From Theristus sp. LFF4_11 (Eukaryota; Nematoda; Chromadorea; Monhysterida; Xyalidae), in the NCBI GenBank assembly GCA_030248135.1, contig JASANC010003099.1, positions 1 to 62,387 of the forward strand: a DNA stretch of 62,387 bases. Direction: 5' to 3'. The notes under the pieces were generated by a model. It saw only the letters and a list, made by a program, of their open reading frames with translations, was not told where the DNA came from and searched no databases. Position 1 is the first letter of the stretch; each line of letters opens with the position of its first letter. Position numbers and translations under genes: made by a program. Positions 13,601-24,599 of the stretch are shown piece after piece.

Positions 13601-15213
13601 CTTTGAGTAACGGTGTTTTTGTTTACTTTGTGGACTGCGGACTGACGCCACAATTGCCGAACACAATGTTCCCTTTTTCATCTAATAAAAGACCCCGGCG
13701 ACCTCGGGCTCGTCAGTTCGACAAGTCGCCAAGAACTCGCCAGAGTGTCGGCGCACGCCAACTTGCACGTGTGCGCATTGTGTTTCAGCCGTTCGAGCAC
13801 CCGGTGCGCACGAATCAAATCCCGCGGCAGGTGCCGGAGCAGTCGATGTACACGAAGCCGCTGCCGGGCATGCTGATGGGCGGCGTGCTCCCGTTCGGCT
13901 GCATCTTCATCCAGCTGTTCTTCATCTTGAACAGCATTTGGTGAGTGTGGTGTCGCACTTGGCCGTGGCGCGCTCAACGGGCTCAGTTCGTAGTATGGAA
14001 CATCAAATCGGTTTTTTCGAGTTGTTACCCAAAAAATTGATTGAAACTGACAAGTGCCCGATGTCCATTATTGTTATTGTTGATTCGAGCTGGATGAATG
14101 CTGAATTTTGAATGGTGACTCTCATTGGAAGCGATTAGCGAAAACACATTTGTTTTCACAGATAGAATCGGTATATTTTCAAATAGTTTGGTTAGAATGT
14201 TTTGAGAGAAAAAGTCGTGTTCTCCTTTCATTGACGCTGTTCAAAGTTTACCGCTGTTTTTGCAGGGCGCACCAGACGTACTACATGTTTGGCTTTTTGT
14301 TTCTGGTGTTTGTGATTCTCGTGATCACGTGCAGCGAGGCAACCATACTGCTCTGCTATTTCCATCTCTGCGCTGAGGTACTGCTGGAAATTGTCGGATT
14401 TCGGTTTTATGGAACCGGTGTTAGCAATCGTTTCTGGACAGTCAGCCTGAAAGGTTTTGCTGTTGAACGAAAACATGGACTAACTGATCAGAAAAGCGGC
14501 ATGTTTATTAGTCGGCTGATGACTGATGCTGTTTAGTCTTCGAATTCGCGGAAAAACTGGTAACCCCCAACACAGTTCAGTTTTATATAGCACTGAAGTA
14601 CAAGATGTACAAAGTAATGCCAAATTACAAACCAACCGTAGTTGGGTGCATTGAAGCTGGCCGTTGTGCAGGACTACCACTGGTGGTGGCGGTCGTTTCT
14701 GACGAGCGGCTTCACAGCGGTCTACCTGTTCGGCTACTGTGTGCATTTCTTCTCAGCGAAACTGCAGATCAGCGGCGTCGTCTCGACCATTCTCTACTTC
14801 AGCTACACGGCGATCATGGTCTTCGCGTTCTTCCTGCTCACCGGTGCGCTTTCGCATTGTTTCTTTGGGCCTGTTTGGAGGTTGGTCGTTCATTATCGCC
14901 GTTGTAGCGGTCAGTTTTGGGAGCCAACCGGGCTACACGTGAGCGATGCTTTCTGGCCACCTCGTAGGTTCCGGACAATTTGTGAATCATACATAGCTAC
15001 CAGCGCTTCTTGCGCACTCAGAGGTTGTGAGCGGATTGGCTGCATTTGAGTTTACAGCACTGATTGGTCACACGCACACCTTGTTCAATAGCACTTGTAT
15101 CATTAACTTTTTTTTGTCTTAAACTTCGAAGGTCTCTTGTTTCAGGAACGATCGGCTTCTTCGCTTGCTTTTGGTTCGTGCGCAAGATCTATGCTTCCGT
15201 GAAAGTGGATTGA
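1614..15213 (+). CDS. TM9SF2: Transmembrane 9 superfamily member 2 (nonaspanin), complete
   Basis: Polytopic Golgi/endosomal membrane protein of about 652 residues (mammalian TM9SF2 is about 660). Exons: 1614-1742, 1852-1919, 2072-2165, 2412-2539, 2941-about 3061, 3317-3459, 3837-3951, 4073-4149, 4256-4364, 5062-5194, 12763-12882, 12965-13022, 13265-13424, 13789-13940, 14266-14377, 14672-14843, 15146-15213; phases agree at all joints. The start at 1614 gives a signal peptide followed by the family motif [12 protein letters not shown]. Also seen: [76 protein letters not shown] and [20 protein letters not shown], then the last TM pairs. It ends KVD, matching the KxD/E COPI/Golgi-retention signal known for this family. 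The exon 5 donor is uncertain (3061 or 3076). Intron 10 is 7.57 kb and holds an antisense gene. An upstream in-frame ATG (1500) would bury the signal peptide, so it was not chosen. Confidence 0.95.
5804..7694 (-). CDS. MARCH-type RING-CH E3 ubiquitin ligase, nested in TM9SF2 intron 10
   Basis: Reads right to left. Exon 1 runs 7694-7499 (starts [10 protein letters not shown]; Ser/Thr-rich; donor GTGAGT). Exon 2 runs 6864-6639 and encodes a RING-CH (C4HC3) finger: QCRYCYDG, then [20 protein letters not shown] and [10 protein letters not shown]. The order C-x2-C, C-x-C, H-x2-C, C-x2-C followed by W is typical of MARCH ligases. Exon 3 starts at 6607 and encodes TM segment 1 ([20 protein letters not shown]), to at least 6343. 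The last part, ending at the stop at 5804, encodes TM segment 2 ([20 protein letters not shown]) and a polar tail. RING plus two TMs is the layout of MARCH2/3/4-like ligases, which ubiquitinate membrane proteins in endosomes, Golgi or plasma membrane. The joint between exon 3 and the final exon (acceptor at 6097 or a contiguous frame from about 6325) could not be resolved in phase. The first intron contains two MITEs. Confidence 0.8.
6883..7040. mobile_element. Tc1/mariner-like MITE, CAGTCGAACT family
   Basis: Begins CAGTCTGACTCTAAAATATA and ends TATATTTTAGAGTTCGACTG, inverted repeats of about 35 bp (continuing through CAGCTGATTGGTT), flanked by TA on both sides (6881-6882 and 7041-7042). TA duplication and CAGT ends are typical of Tc1/mariner MITEs. 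Lies in the first intron of the MARCH gene; its left end is only about 17 bp from the exon 2 acceptor. Confidence 0.75.
7043..7255. mobile_element. Diverged MITE of the CAGTCGAACT family
   Basis: Abuts the previous MITE, sharing its TA. The ends are CGCTCTAACTCTATAACATA and TGTTGTAGAGTCAGGCTG before TA. The inner arms are nearly perfect inverses: GGAGGCGGAGTTTGGTTTGC against GCAAACCAAACTCCGCCTCC, with CCAGCTGATTGGTTGATGCA outside them. A large foldback structure is possible. Same intron as the previous element. Confidence 0.65.
8182..8270. repeat. Near-perfect 89-bp palindrome
   Basis: GCGCATTATTCATGTTGCAG at the left is mirrored by CTGCAACATGAATGCGC at the right, around a centre at CAGCTATGTTAAAACATAGCTG. 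It could extrude as a hairpin. It lies in TM9SF2 intron 10, upstream of the MARCH gene start. A small foldback MITE is the likeliest reading. Confidence 0.6.
8995..10050. mobile_element. hAT-like non-autonomous element, copy 1
   Basis: Starts TAGGGTTAGGGG and ends CCCCTAACCCTA, a perfect 12-bp inverted repeat. It is flanked by the perfect 8-bp duplication GTACTACC (8987-8994 and 10051-10058). An 8-bp duplication plus a YARNG end (TAGGG) indicates the hAT superfamily. The interior (about 1 kb) matches 32272-33287, 33797-34816, 36544-37588 and 56178-57217. The longest open frame (9266-9511) is broken differently in other copies and shows no transposase motif, so the element is non-autonomous. 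Confidence 0.85.
10059..12762. other. Remainder of TM9SF2 intron 10, nothing recognised
   Basis: Mixed-composition intron sequence with only short open frames. I see no conserved domain, RNA gene or clear repeat. It ends at the acceptor CAACGATTTCAG before exon 11. Confidence 0.5.
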
Positions 15214-17208
15214 ATACACAAGCTGCAGTGTTTGCGCGAACAATTTCTGCCGGCTTTCTGTCAATTGAAGCGGTTAACCCCGAATAGCCACTACCAAATC
15301 GTTTACTTTTCACACATCTACTGCTTCTGTTCTCTCTGTTTCTTGTTTGCGTTTACTTTTCTTCGCGACTCAGAAGCTCTATGAAATTGCCATTTATGCT
15401 GATTGATAAACAGTTAGGTAGAATTGAATTGATGTACTCAACTTTTTTGTGTCACAATGTCCGTTTCTTCGAAATGAAAAATGGACTGTTGGATGAATGA
15501 GTGCCTATCGTTTACGTGAACGTACAATTGTGTTTTTGATTGATTAGTCCTATTGGTATTCGCCGCTAATGTTTTGGGCTGAACATCATTCGCAATTTTT
15601 ATTCGGGTTTTTGTTTGGGCGAACAAGTTTGAAAACTACCGTAATGCAGATCACGGAATAATCACCATTACTGAATGCACCATTAGCTGCGGTTTCTTTG
15701 TTTGGGATGGTTTGCGTTAGTATTCGTTGGGTTCGTGTTAGTTTATGCCTTTGCCAAATGGAATGAAAGCAAATCGAAAAGCTATATAATTACTTGGTAT
15801 CACGCTCATTCCACCGGTTTGTTTCCGCGTGTTTGAATCTGAGGATTGTTCAATTTAGCTCGTTTGGTTTTTGGACCTGGCTGATTGCTGATTGGCTGAT
15901 TTGAATTTTGATTTCTTTTTGTTGATTTGTTTTGAAGTGGGAAACTTTTATTTATTGCTGTACCAACTGTGATCGAATCAAATATGAAAATAGAAAAACA
16001 ATTTTTAGTGTGTATTATTACATAACGAACGAAATTTCTGTTGTTGTTTTGTGTTTCTTTCGATTTTTGTTACTGCAATCTCTCTTTGGTTTTTGTGCTT
16101 GTTCGTTCGTGTGCGTGTTTTGATTGGTTTGGTTTTTGTGGGCAATATTTATAATTAGTCTTCGTTTGGTTTATTACTTTTTGTTACGAAAAATAATATG
16201 TCAATTTTCATACTTTTTGGTCTGTTTTTTTTATCGATTTCATGTTTTGTCGTTGTTTTGGTGATTTTCACACATGTGTTGGTCGTTGCGATTTACGTCT
16301 TTTTTACTTTGCTGTACGCACACGTCGGTTGAAATGATGTTTGTTTTTTGTATTTTCAACTTTTTCTCCAAATTTTTCGTGGAATAAAAGCTCTGCACTG
16401 ACGTTATAACGTGTTCGTCAAAGAGATACCAGTTTACCAAATGCGTCATTCTTACGTTTGAGATGCACTTGCAAAAAAAAGCAAACGGTAAAGACGACCA
16501 ATGTTGCTCTTATCTTTTTTTGTCGCCCCCTTATCATAGTTTTGGTGGCCCGTTGAGTTTGGAAAGACATCTGAGCGACTATTTGCTTGGGTACGCGTTT
16601 GAAAAGATACAAACGTTCTGAAAAGAATCATTGCAATTCGAAAACATTGTTGTGTTAATTTTGAAAAAAAGTAATGATTTGAAGTCTCAATCATTTCTCA
16701 CAATATTCCATTCCTCAAAATAATGATGACCCAAAAAGTAGAAACTTGAAACTTGAAGTTGGACATTGTCCAAATAAAAGCAGCAAGTTGTGTTTACATG
16801 TAGATTGTCTCCATTCAACCCTTCAATGAATAAATGCGTCGCGGCTTAAGCGCTAGGGCTTAGTATTGTTATTTTCATAGCGGTTTTTTATATTTGCCGT
16901 AAATATTGTTCATGATGGGCAAGCTTTCGCCAGAACAAACTGTAACGTTCATGTTCATTTAACGGCTCTTTTTCACCAATAAAATGTGCGACATTGGGAA
17001 AAAAGTTTATGCCAACACACAGCAACGTTTTCTTACCGTTTGTTGGCCAGTTTGTTTAAAAAAGTTCCTGACCTGACCGTTGGTCAGAGTTGGTCTCATT
17101 TTAGTGAGATGAACAAAAAAACTGTTCAAGGTTTCTTTTATTGATGCTTTTCAGCGAAGCTAAATTGAGGATTCTCAAGAAAACAAACAACCTGCAAAAA
17201 CGCCGGCC
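15214..17208. other. Intergenic, A/T-rich
   Basis: The 3' flank of TM9SF2 and the 5' flank of the LITAF gene. T-rich with only short frames; no gene recognised. A T-rich acceptor-like site (GATGCTTTTCAG, ending near 17155) precedes the next gene's start codon by about 55 bp and could be a 5'-UTR or trans-splice acceptor. Confidence 0.5.
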
Positions 17209-17669
17209 ATGTCCAACCCAGTGGGTGCCCCTCAGCCAATGACGATCGTGCAGCCAGCGCCTGCCCTTGGCGAGTACCCGGTGGCCATGCAATGTCCCAA
17301 TTGTCATCATTCAATCACAACTGTCGTCTCGTACACCTCGGGACTGCTGACGTGGCTCATTTGTGGCCTGTTGATACTGTTGCAGTTAGTGACTTTATAG
17401 GTTTTTTTACTTTCTTGCGCTCGGCTCTTGCTTGTAAAATTGAGATCCCTTTTTGCACACGCGGAGTACCGTTCTCAAACGTCAGGCGGTCCAACAGTAG
17501 AGCCATCTCAAAATCAATCATTAGTTAACACTTGTGAAAAGACTTGAAACGACTCAGATGCTGGATGTTCTGCTGTTTGATTCCGTTCTGCATTGACGGT
17601 TGCAAAGATGCAGTGCACTCGTGTCCCAGCTGTCATCAGTACATCGGCACCTACAAACGATTAAGCTGA
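17209..17669 (+). CDS. LITAF-domain (SIMPLE-like) protein
   Basis: Exons 17209-17384 and 17558-17669 (phase 2 joint, giving a Q codon) encode a 95-residue protein, within the small size range of LITAF-like proteins. A Pro-rich N-terminus ([20 protein letters not shown]) precedes a full LITAF zinc domain: first knuckle [11 protein letters not shown], the hydrophobic membrane-associated stretch [20 protein letters not shown] followed by [11 protein letters not shown], and second knuckle [15 protein letters not shown] just before the stop. LITAF proteins bind zinc and sit as monotopic proteins on late endosomal/lysosomal membranes. The domain is split by the 173-bp intron inside its membrane segment. 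Confidence 0.93.
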
Positions 17670-18245
17670 GTTACTTTCGAAGTTCATATGCACACTCCAG
17701 CAGAAGAAAGCTAAAAATCACGAATATAAAAACCAAAAGATAATAACCAAGTTTTAATATCGGTAATGTTTGTTCGTTTTTAACTGTTAGATTTACAAAA
17801 TGTACATTTGATGATCAGAATAAGATTATTTCTTGCAAAAAACACGTCTTCGATTGTTTACACATTGATGGTGATTGTTTGTTTTTAACCGTTAGATTTA
17901 CTTTTGATGAGCACGTTTTCGATTTTTTATTCAATGTAATGTCCTTTTCATTTGTGTGATTTTGTGCGTATTCTCTACGACCACAGCCGTGCTGCGACGG
18001 TGTTTGTGAGCCGTCGAGCTCCGCCTTTAGAGATTCACGGCAACATGAACGTTGCACCCACGGTTCACCACAGCGTCGCACGGGCATGCCTGCGATGCAT
18101 CTCAGTGAAATAACATATTTTGTTTAAGAACGGTGATTAAATACAGAACATATCTTTTGTTATCGATATTTTATCTGACGCTTGCACGATTGTACAAAAA
18201 AAACAAAATATTGTATTGTAAGTAAAGAATGCAGTGTGTTCTTTT
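17670..18245. other. Intergenic, nothing recognised
   Basis: A/T-rich gap between the tail-to-tail LITAF gene and the minus-strand secreted-protein gene. It contains a short direct repeat around AACxGTTAGATTTAC (about 17782 and 17889). Confidence 0.4.
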
Positions 18246-19855
18246 TTATTTGGGTCCATACTTGCGTGCGACTGCACTGGCAATGTGCCACTGCGCCAGC
18301 ACCGACGGCGGGTACGTGTCGTTCAGCGAGACAATGTCCGTCCACGGGTCGTTGTTGGTCGTGTTGTATTCGTCGATCAACGTCAGAAACTGACACGGAC
18401 TGTCGACGTTGTCAACGAAGAACACGCGCTCGGACGTCTCAAACAGACGGAACTGCGTTCTGTGCTTGCTGATGCGCAGCTTCTCGCCGTCCTCTGTCAG
18501 GCTGAGGTGCTCCGGCCCGTCGGTCTCCGGGACGTCCAGTGTCCAGCCGGCGCCTGGTCGGTCGTCGGATTGGTGCGCGAGCGTCAGCTGTGTGCCGTCC
18601 TGAAACAACGAAACTGCTCAGGCTACTGAAGACACAACACGACCATTCGCTTATTCTTTTTCACCCAACAGTCCTATTGCCGCTTCAAAATGTGTGTTCA
18701 ATGTAAAAAGATTCCCGAACAGGTGTTCAGTGTCTTTTCTGCCTGGGTGTACAGAGCGGCGTCCGTGTCGCGGAAATGAAACACCACGCGCGGGACATTT
18801 TTGACGTGCTGACCAATTGTTGTGTTGTGCTAAAATGCCATCAACATTGCCACCTGCTTGGTCATGTGCACGTCGCCTTGAGCCCAGAGGTACCATCCGG
18901 TGTGCACGTTGCGCAGGTGCACCCGATCCCGTTCTACGAATCGTTTGCTGTCCACTGCCACCAGCAGTTGCCGCAGTCGTTTGGACCTGAAGAGCAAACA
19001 AACGAAATTAGCCTTTTGACCACACATTCAAACTGTCCACCTTTCGACTATTTGAACTTTGAACGATGTGATGAGAAAATTTGTTCTGCCGAATATAAAT
19101 TCAAACCCAAACCGATATGTCAATCATACCCGTATTGACCCGTTCGGGCATGAGAATTGAGCAACCAATTAAACTCTAGAAATTTTTTCAATTTTCAAAA
19201 CAAAGAGTTCGCAACAAAACGCACAAATACGGATAGTCGTGCGGCGTGTAGTGGCACTTCAACAGCAGATTCTCGCTCGGCGCGCTGCCGAAGACGCCCT
19301 TGGCCGACGTCGCACGGAAGATCTTCTCCATCAATTCGCTGTCGATGATTTTCGCGGCGTCCACCATCCCGTTGAGGCCGCGTTTCAGCGGTTCACTGTT
19401 GCGCGCGACCGTCGACTTCAGGCCCTCCAAGAGTTCATGGCGCTTCAGACTGACGCGTGCGTAGATTTCCAGATGGCTGAGCACGCTACGATAGTAGTGA
19501 CCGGCGTTCACCGTGAACTCGCGCTCGATTTCGTCGGCCAAATCGCTGAGAACCGTGTCCGTCTTGAGCGATACCTGCAGGTGCGGTCTGAAAAGCGTGT
19601 TTGATTTGCTGAGCACACCCGCGCGCGGCAATCTCTGGTTGGCTAAGAAACGAAAGTTAAAAAAACTCACAGCAACAAATTGTATCTCTGCAAGTCATTG
19701 TCTGTCAATTCCATCCGACTCATATACCGCACGAAATGCTCGGAAATCCTCAATGAGCGCTCCACGTGATCCCGGTATTTATACGGATCGCCCGTTTGCG
19801 ACACTCGGTCGTTCACAAGAATGAAAAACATCACAACTGTCGTTAAGGTTTGCAT
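18246..19855 (-). CDS. Secreted protein of unknown family
   Basis: Exons on the minus strand: 19855-19671, 19587-19225, 18986-18854, 18808-about 18730, 18599-18246; about 370 residues. The N-terminus MQTLTTVVMFFILVNDRVSQ looks like a signal peptide. An alpha-helical, charged region follows (HVERSLRISEHFVRYMSRME; LADEIEREFTVNAGHYYRSV). The C-terminal third is beta-rich, with spaced phrases such as VHLRNVHTGWYLWAQGD, GTQLTLAHQ and LAQWHIASAVARKYGPK, reminiscent of a beta-trefoil but not proven. Few cysteines. Phases agree for the first three joints; the exon 4 donor is unresolved. The third intron is only 45 bp. I do not recognise the family. Expression outside the cell is inferred from the signal peptide only. 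Confidence 0.7.
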
Positions 19856-19905
19856 TTTACTGTTCGTGTTTTGAGAACGGAATCTATGATACCGCTAAAA
19901 AATAC

Positions 19906-20217
19906 TCATTCACTTCTTTGTCTGTGGTGCTTCATCGAAAGGTGCCGAGCGATATCAAAAAAGACACTGTTGCGTAACACCAAGGGTGTCTTGGTGGTGC
20001 AACTGTACTGAAGGCCGTTCTCGAACGAAATCACATGTACACCCATTGAGAAACGGCGGCCGCACTCGCGGGAATTGCAGTTTGCCAGCAACCGTGCCGT
20101 TTGCACTTCAAAAGTGAAAGTATTCAATCGCAATGAAGTTTTGTCACACAAATTGATTTCATCTATCTCCGCGGTGTCTCCCCTTCTTGCCCCCCAGAGT
20201 TGTTGCGTGTTTTTCAA
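19906..20217 (-). CDS. Small open frame, possible hypothetical protein
   Basis: A 103-residue open frame just upstream of the secreted-protein gene on the same strand. It contains EINLCDKTSLRLNTFTFEVQ and four cysteines, without a signal peptide. No domain recognised. The composition is more protein-like than nearby frames, but no splice support or homologue is known; it might be an exon of a separate gene. Confidence 0.25.
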   Translation of the reverse strand: MKNTQQLWGARRGDTAEIDEINLCDKTSLRLNTFTFEVQTARLLANCNSRECGRRFSMGVHVISFENGLQYSCTTKTPLVLRNSVFFDIARHLSMKHHRQRSE

Positions 20218-20479
20218 TTTTCAGACGTGTTTCCACTTTCACTTTGTCTGCCTTCCAGTTTGCACTTTGCGATACGCTTTCATATCCCGCGCAAACTTCA
20301 GTGGCGCAATTGGTATGCAATCACACCTCTCCAGGGAAAGAAGACCGTCACACGCTCCGCTGAAACTTTTTCACACGCACGTTTCTCATAGATCAGTTTG
20401 GAAATTGAAATCTGCGAGGATACCACGTACACACATGCCACACTCACCCTTTGGACTTCGCTGGTACTGATTTAAAAAA

Positions 20480-21188
20480 ATTAATTTAGGCATTTATTTT
20501 ATTCAATTCCAATCCCTCACACGTCACTTGTTTTTAGGGTGCAGTCATTTACATCTTACACTTATTTAGGGTGCAATGTTAATTATTATTACTATTTGTC
20601 AATCCGTCATCACGTACCAACCAGTATGTGTCATGTGCATCATTTTATTCACAACAGCAAATCAATACATTGTGGCATCATGATGACAAAAATGTTCACT
20701 TGCGGTCCTTTTCTTATTCATTTATTTATTTTTGTTCTTTTGGCATTGTTTTCTTTTTTTTCTTATGTGTGCACGGCCACATAAGAAAGAAAAAGAAAAC
20801 GTGTGCGCAGCAAGCGCACGCCGGGGCCGGGGGGGGGGTGGGGGAGGGGTGGGGGTATTTTCATCATCCAAACAAAAAACTCAACAGAAATATCAACAAC
20901 TGTAGGTAGCTAAACAGACCTGTTTAACTATAGATCTGTTAAGCTTAGGAAATGGTGTGCAAACCAAATTCAGCGCTCTTGATATTTCTGTTGAGTTTTT
21001 TGTTTGTTTGAATAAAGGTTCTTTCCGCTCTGAACTTTCAACTCTGAACAGAACGCCCTAAACCCAAACGTCTAAACGCTACCTAACCTAAGCTTTGAAA
21101 GCGTTATTAAAGATTGTTCTTTGCAGCAGGTAATTTAGCTTTCTGCAGCTCTTTGCACCAGCAAGCTCCGATATTTGAATTCGCTATA
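20480..21188. repeat. Repeat relics and a short inverted pair
   Basis: Contains a TTATGTG...CACATAA hairpin at about 20763-20786, a G-rich run at 20820-20855, and an inverted pair AAAAAACTCAACAGAAATAT (about 20874) and ATATTTCTGTTGAGTTTTTT (about 20982). A similar TTATGCGG/CCGCATAA hairpin lies at about 22480-22505. Looks like decayed foldback elements; no gene seen. Confidence 0.45.
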
Positions 21189-21824
21189 CAGAGTGGTCCA
21201 AAAGTAGTGGGTACAACTTTGAATCGCTTTAACTAGCCAACGCTTGGACCGTTTGAGCTGAAGTTTTAGTCACTTAGTACTTAGGAAGCTCAAACTTAGA
21301 CCTCACCAATTTTTAGCCCAAACAAAAGAAAGCCTCTGTGCGAAAGCAAAGTTCGAAAAAAGCGAATTTTTGCATGTAAAACAGCATTTTTCGTAAACCG
21401 ATCCGTAAAACAGTGGACTCGATGAAGGAAATAATTGTGAACGCGTTTCAGCACTTGGACACTGAATTGTGCCAGAAAGTCATCTTGTCAGTAGCCATAA
21501 GGCTCGATTATGCATTGAAGTTTGCGGCTCCCATTTCGAGAAGGATTAGCTTTATAATTTTTGACAGTTTTTCTCAATTTGTGACGTTATCGATGAATAA
21601 ACCCCATGTAAGACAAAAAAAGCTGTTTTTCATATAAAAATTCGTTTTTTTTCGAACTTTGCTTCCGCACAAGGGCAAAATTTTCTCGTTTGGGCTAGAA
21701 ATTAATGTAGGTCTAAATAAGTTTGTGCTTTTTAAGTAAGCGACTAAAAATTCAGCTCAAATGGTCTAACCGTTGGCGAGCGATTCAAAGTTGTACCCAC
21801 TACTTTTGGACCACTACTTTTCTG
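21189..21824. mobile_element. Mariner-like element with long terminal inverted repeats, 636 bp
   Basis: The left end has GTGGTCCAAAAGTAGTGGGT followed by ACAACTTTGAATCG. The right end carries the reverse complement CGATTCAAAGTTGT, ACCCACTACTTTTGGACCAC. The ends read TA-CAGA and TCTG-TA, fitting a TA duplication. Similarity between arms continues inward, imperfectly, for about 200 bp (AGTTCGAAAAAAGCGAAT against ATTCGTTTTTTTTCGAACT). The internal frame 21413-21637 has no recognisable transposase motif. Non-autonomous. Confidence 0.7.
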
Positions 21825-22877
21825 TAGATTCTAAAAAACCTACAGTCGCGTGATTCAATAAGACTACAATCTTAAACCTATTGTAAGCATATTCCTGACT
21901 TAATGCACCTAATCTTAGCTAAATTTTTTAACAAACCAGTTGCCTTGAGAGCTGTTGAGCAATGTGCACGAGCTACTGCAAGTATGCTTGTGTTTGAATT
22001 CTGACATTCAAAACACACTTGAAAAACCAACCTATCCTGAGGCCGTTTTTATGCAATTTCAAGCAGCAATTCTCATAAACTGCGCGCTGTAATTCTGAAT
22101 AGTTGAACTTTAACAATCTTAATCTTCAACAACTTTAATTAAAAAAGATCTTTAACAAGCTAAACACAAGACTGAATCAGAATTATAAAGTCTGTGCAAG
22201 TCTCGAACGGAAAGAATCTTTGTATTGAGGTCAAGGGTCGTATCAACATAGTTCGACATGTCTCGCATCTTAGCTCGTGTTTGTGTCGACGCGAAAGTCT
22301 CTTGTCTCATGGTCTTAGTCTCCAGTGCCAAGAACAAATCAAAAATTTGTTTTGAAACAAATTTTTTGATCGGTTCTTGGTCCGCCCCGTTGCGCGCACT
22401 TATTGCGCCCACCCTTAAGTTTTTCTTTTTTCTTCTTTTTTCTTTTCTTTTCCTTTTGCCGCTTTCGTTTTCTGTGACTCTTATGCGGCCGTGCCCGCAT
22501 AAGCAGAAAAAGAAAGACGATCAAAACGAAAAATGCGAAAAGAAAGAAAGAAGAAAAATAAAAACTTAAGTAATGCTGAAAAGAACAAAAGTAAAAAAAT
22601 GAAAATATCGCATGTGAACAAAAAAATTCAACGCCGTCTAATCGCATGGTTGGTTTGTGATTGTCTTTTGAAATGTTACAAATGTTAAGACATGTGAAAA
22701 GGTAGTTTCATTAAAAAAACGGCGTTGAATTTTTAATGAAACGAGGCCGACTGAAATTATCGAAAAGGAGCCGCACGCTAAAATTGGGTTTTTAGTAACT
22801 GTTTTTTTCTGTTGATTAATTTTTCATTGTTAATTTCCGTCGGCATCGCTTCAAGCACTCAAGTTATCACGCAGCTA
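21825..22877. other. Intergenic, short inverted pair only
   Basis: No convincing gene. A minus-strand open frame (22152-22412) has protein-like composition but no domain. An inverted pair AAAAATTCAACGCCGT (about 22622) and ACGGCGTTGAATTTTT (about 22719) frames about 115 bp and may be a decayed MITE. Confidence 0.35.
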
Positions 22878-23172
22878 CAGTCGAACTCTAAAATATGGAG
22901 AATCAGCAGATTGGCTCACCGAGCGGAGGCTGCTCACACTCCGCACCCTTGTTTTTTCATAGATCTTAATTCTATTGAAACGTGTTTCTTTTGAATTTTG
23001 CGGTCTCTTATCTTTGAGTTTATTTTTAGCTTGAAAACTGGAATGGCACTGGAAATTCAAAAGAAACACGTTTCAATAAAATCCAGATCCACGAAAAAAG
23101 AAGGGTGCGGAGGTGAGCAGCCCCCGCACGGTCGATCAATCAGCTGATTCTCCATATTTTAGAGTTCGACTG
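22878..23172. mobile_element. MITE of the CAGTCGAACT family, 295 bp
   Basis: Starts CAGTCGAACTCTAAAATATG, ends CATATTTTAGAGTTCGACTG, flanked by TA (22876-22877 and 23173-23174). Inside is a second inverted pair, ATTGAAACGTGTTTCTTTTG and CAAAAGAAACACGTTTCAAT, suggesting a nested or compound foldback element. Confidence 0.8.
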
Positions 23173-24301
23173 TAGTTTTTTCAACAAGAATCATTGACAA
23201 AAAAAATTCTTCGAGATCAGCGGCGGCGACTGCCACAAGCGAAACGGTTCTGCAACAACAAGAACTAATTTATCATGAGCATTCATTGTAGATTTCATGG
23301 GTTGGCTCCCAAAACAATGTCATTTATCGAATAAGAGAAGAACGAAAGCTAGAAATCATGTGGCTAATGCCAACTTACTTTTGTTGGACTTCGGCAAATC
23401 GAATAGGATATGCATCGACGAATTAGCATGTGGAACTTGAACATCGACGAACAACTTAATCTCATCAGTTGTCGTTCTGAGCAGAGAAAGTGGTTTGTCT
23501 CGATAACTAAAACAGCTAGTTTTAGTAATCATATTGTGTGTTAGGTAATCCAAATTCTGAACTGGAGAAGTTATTGAATAACAAAACTGTTGAATTAAAT
23601 ATTGAATGTTGAATAAAATGTAAAAAATGTATAAAATGTTGAATGACAAAAAGAAGTGTATTAAATTTTGACAAAAAAAATAAACTTGTTGCAGACTTCA
23701 ATTGATGGCATATCTCCTTGTAGTCACCACGGCTGTTGCTTCGTCACGCCACGACAGACCAGCAACAAACGCAAGAAATGTCCATGATTTTGGCTTGATA
23801 GCCATGTGATCACAAATTCTCAATGGAATTGTTTTGGTGGTGGCGACACTATTTTCCTGTCAAAAGGCCCCCATTTTGTTGTGGTTTAGTATTTACTTTG
23901 TTGAGTTAGTTTGTTCTGACGTAGAATTGTTTGTTTTCCGTTCTTGTGTTTTTTTTATATGTGATATGTTTTGTTTGGTGACTTTTTGATAACAGAAGCG
24001 TGAAATGATATAATAAAATAAAACAACGTGAACAAAAACAAAATGACAATGTAACAAACTAAAAACTACAACGTAATAATAATAAAACTAAAAAAAAACT
24101 TAAAACTAATAAATAAAAACAATAAAAAACTTTTTTGGCGGTTCGAGTTTGAACGTTTGTGTTCATCTTTGTTTTTGTTTGTTTGTTTTTGTCTGTGTGT
24201 TTTGTGTCTGTGTTGGTTTATTTCTGATACTATGTTGTTTTAGGAGCCTGTGGTCTGGAGGAACAGTTCTCGTGGACGAAAACTGTGCCACGAACAGTTA
24301 T

Positions 24302-24434
24302 AGTATAAAGGGGTGGTTTGGGGGGGGTTGGGGGGGGTGGGGGGGTTTTAAATGGGGGGGGTGTGGAATGGGATTTTGTTTTTTTTTTGGGTGGGGTGGG
24401 GGTGGGGGGGGGGGGGGGGGGGGGGGTAGTGTCT
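24302..24434. repeat. Poly-G low-complexity tract
   Basis: Runs of 6 to more than 20 G on the plus strand broken by T. They could form G-quadruplexes. The same composition recurs in the 31-37.8 kb cluster. Confidence 0.7.
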
Positions 24435-24599
24435 AGGGATTGATTTTATTGAAAGAGATCGACCTGGGAACTCGCTCGGACATTTCTTGCATCTGTTGCC
24501 ACCTCCGTTTGAAACCAGTTGGAACTCGAGGCTGGTGATTCCCAAGTTCCAACTGTTTTCACCCGGGCGGTCTATGTGCACGTGATAGTTCAATTGGCA

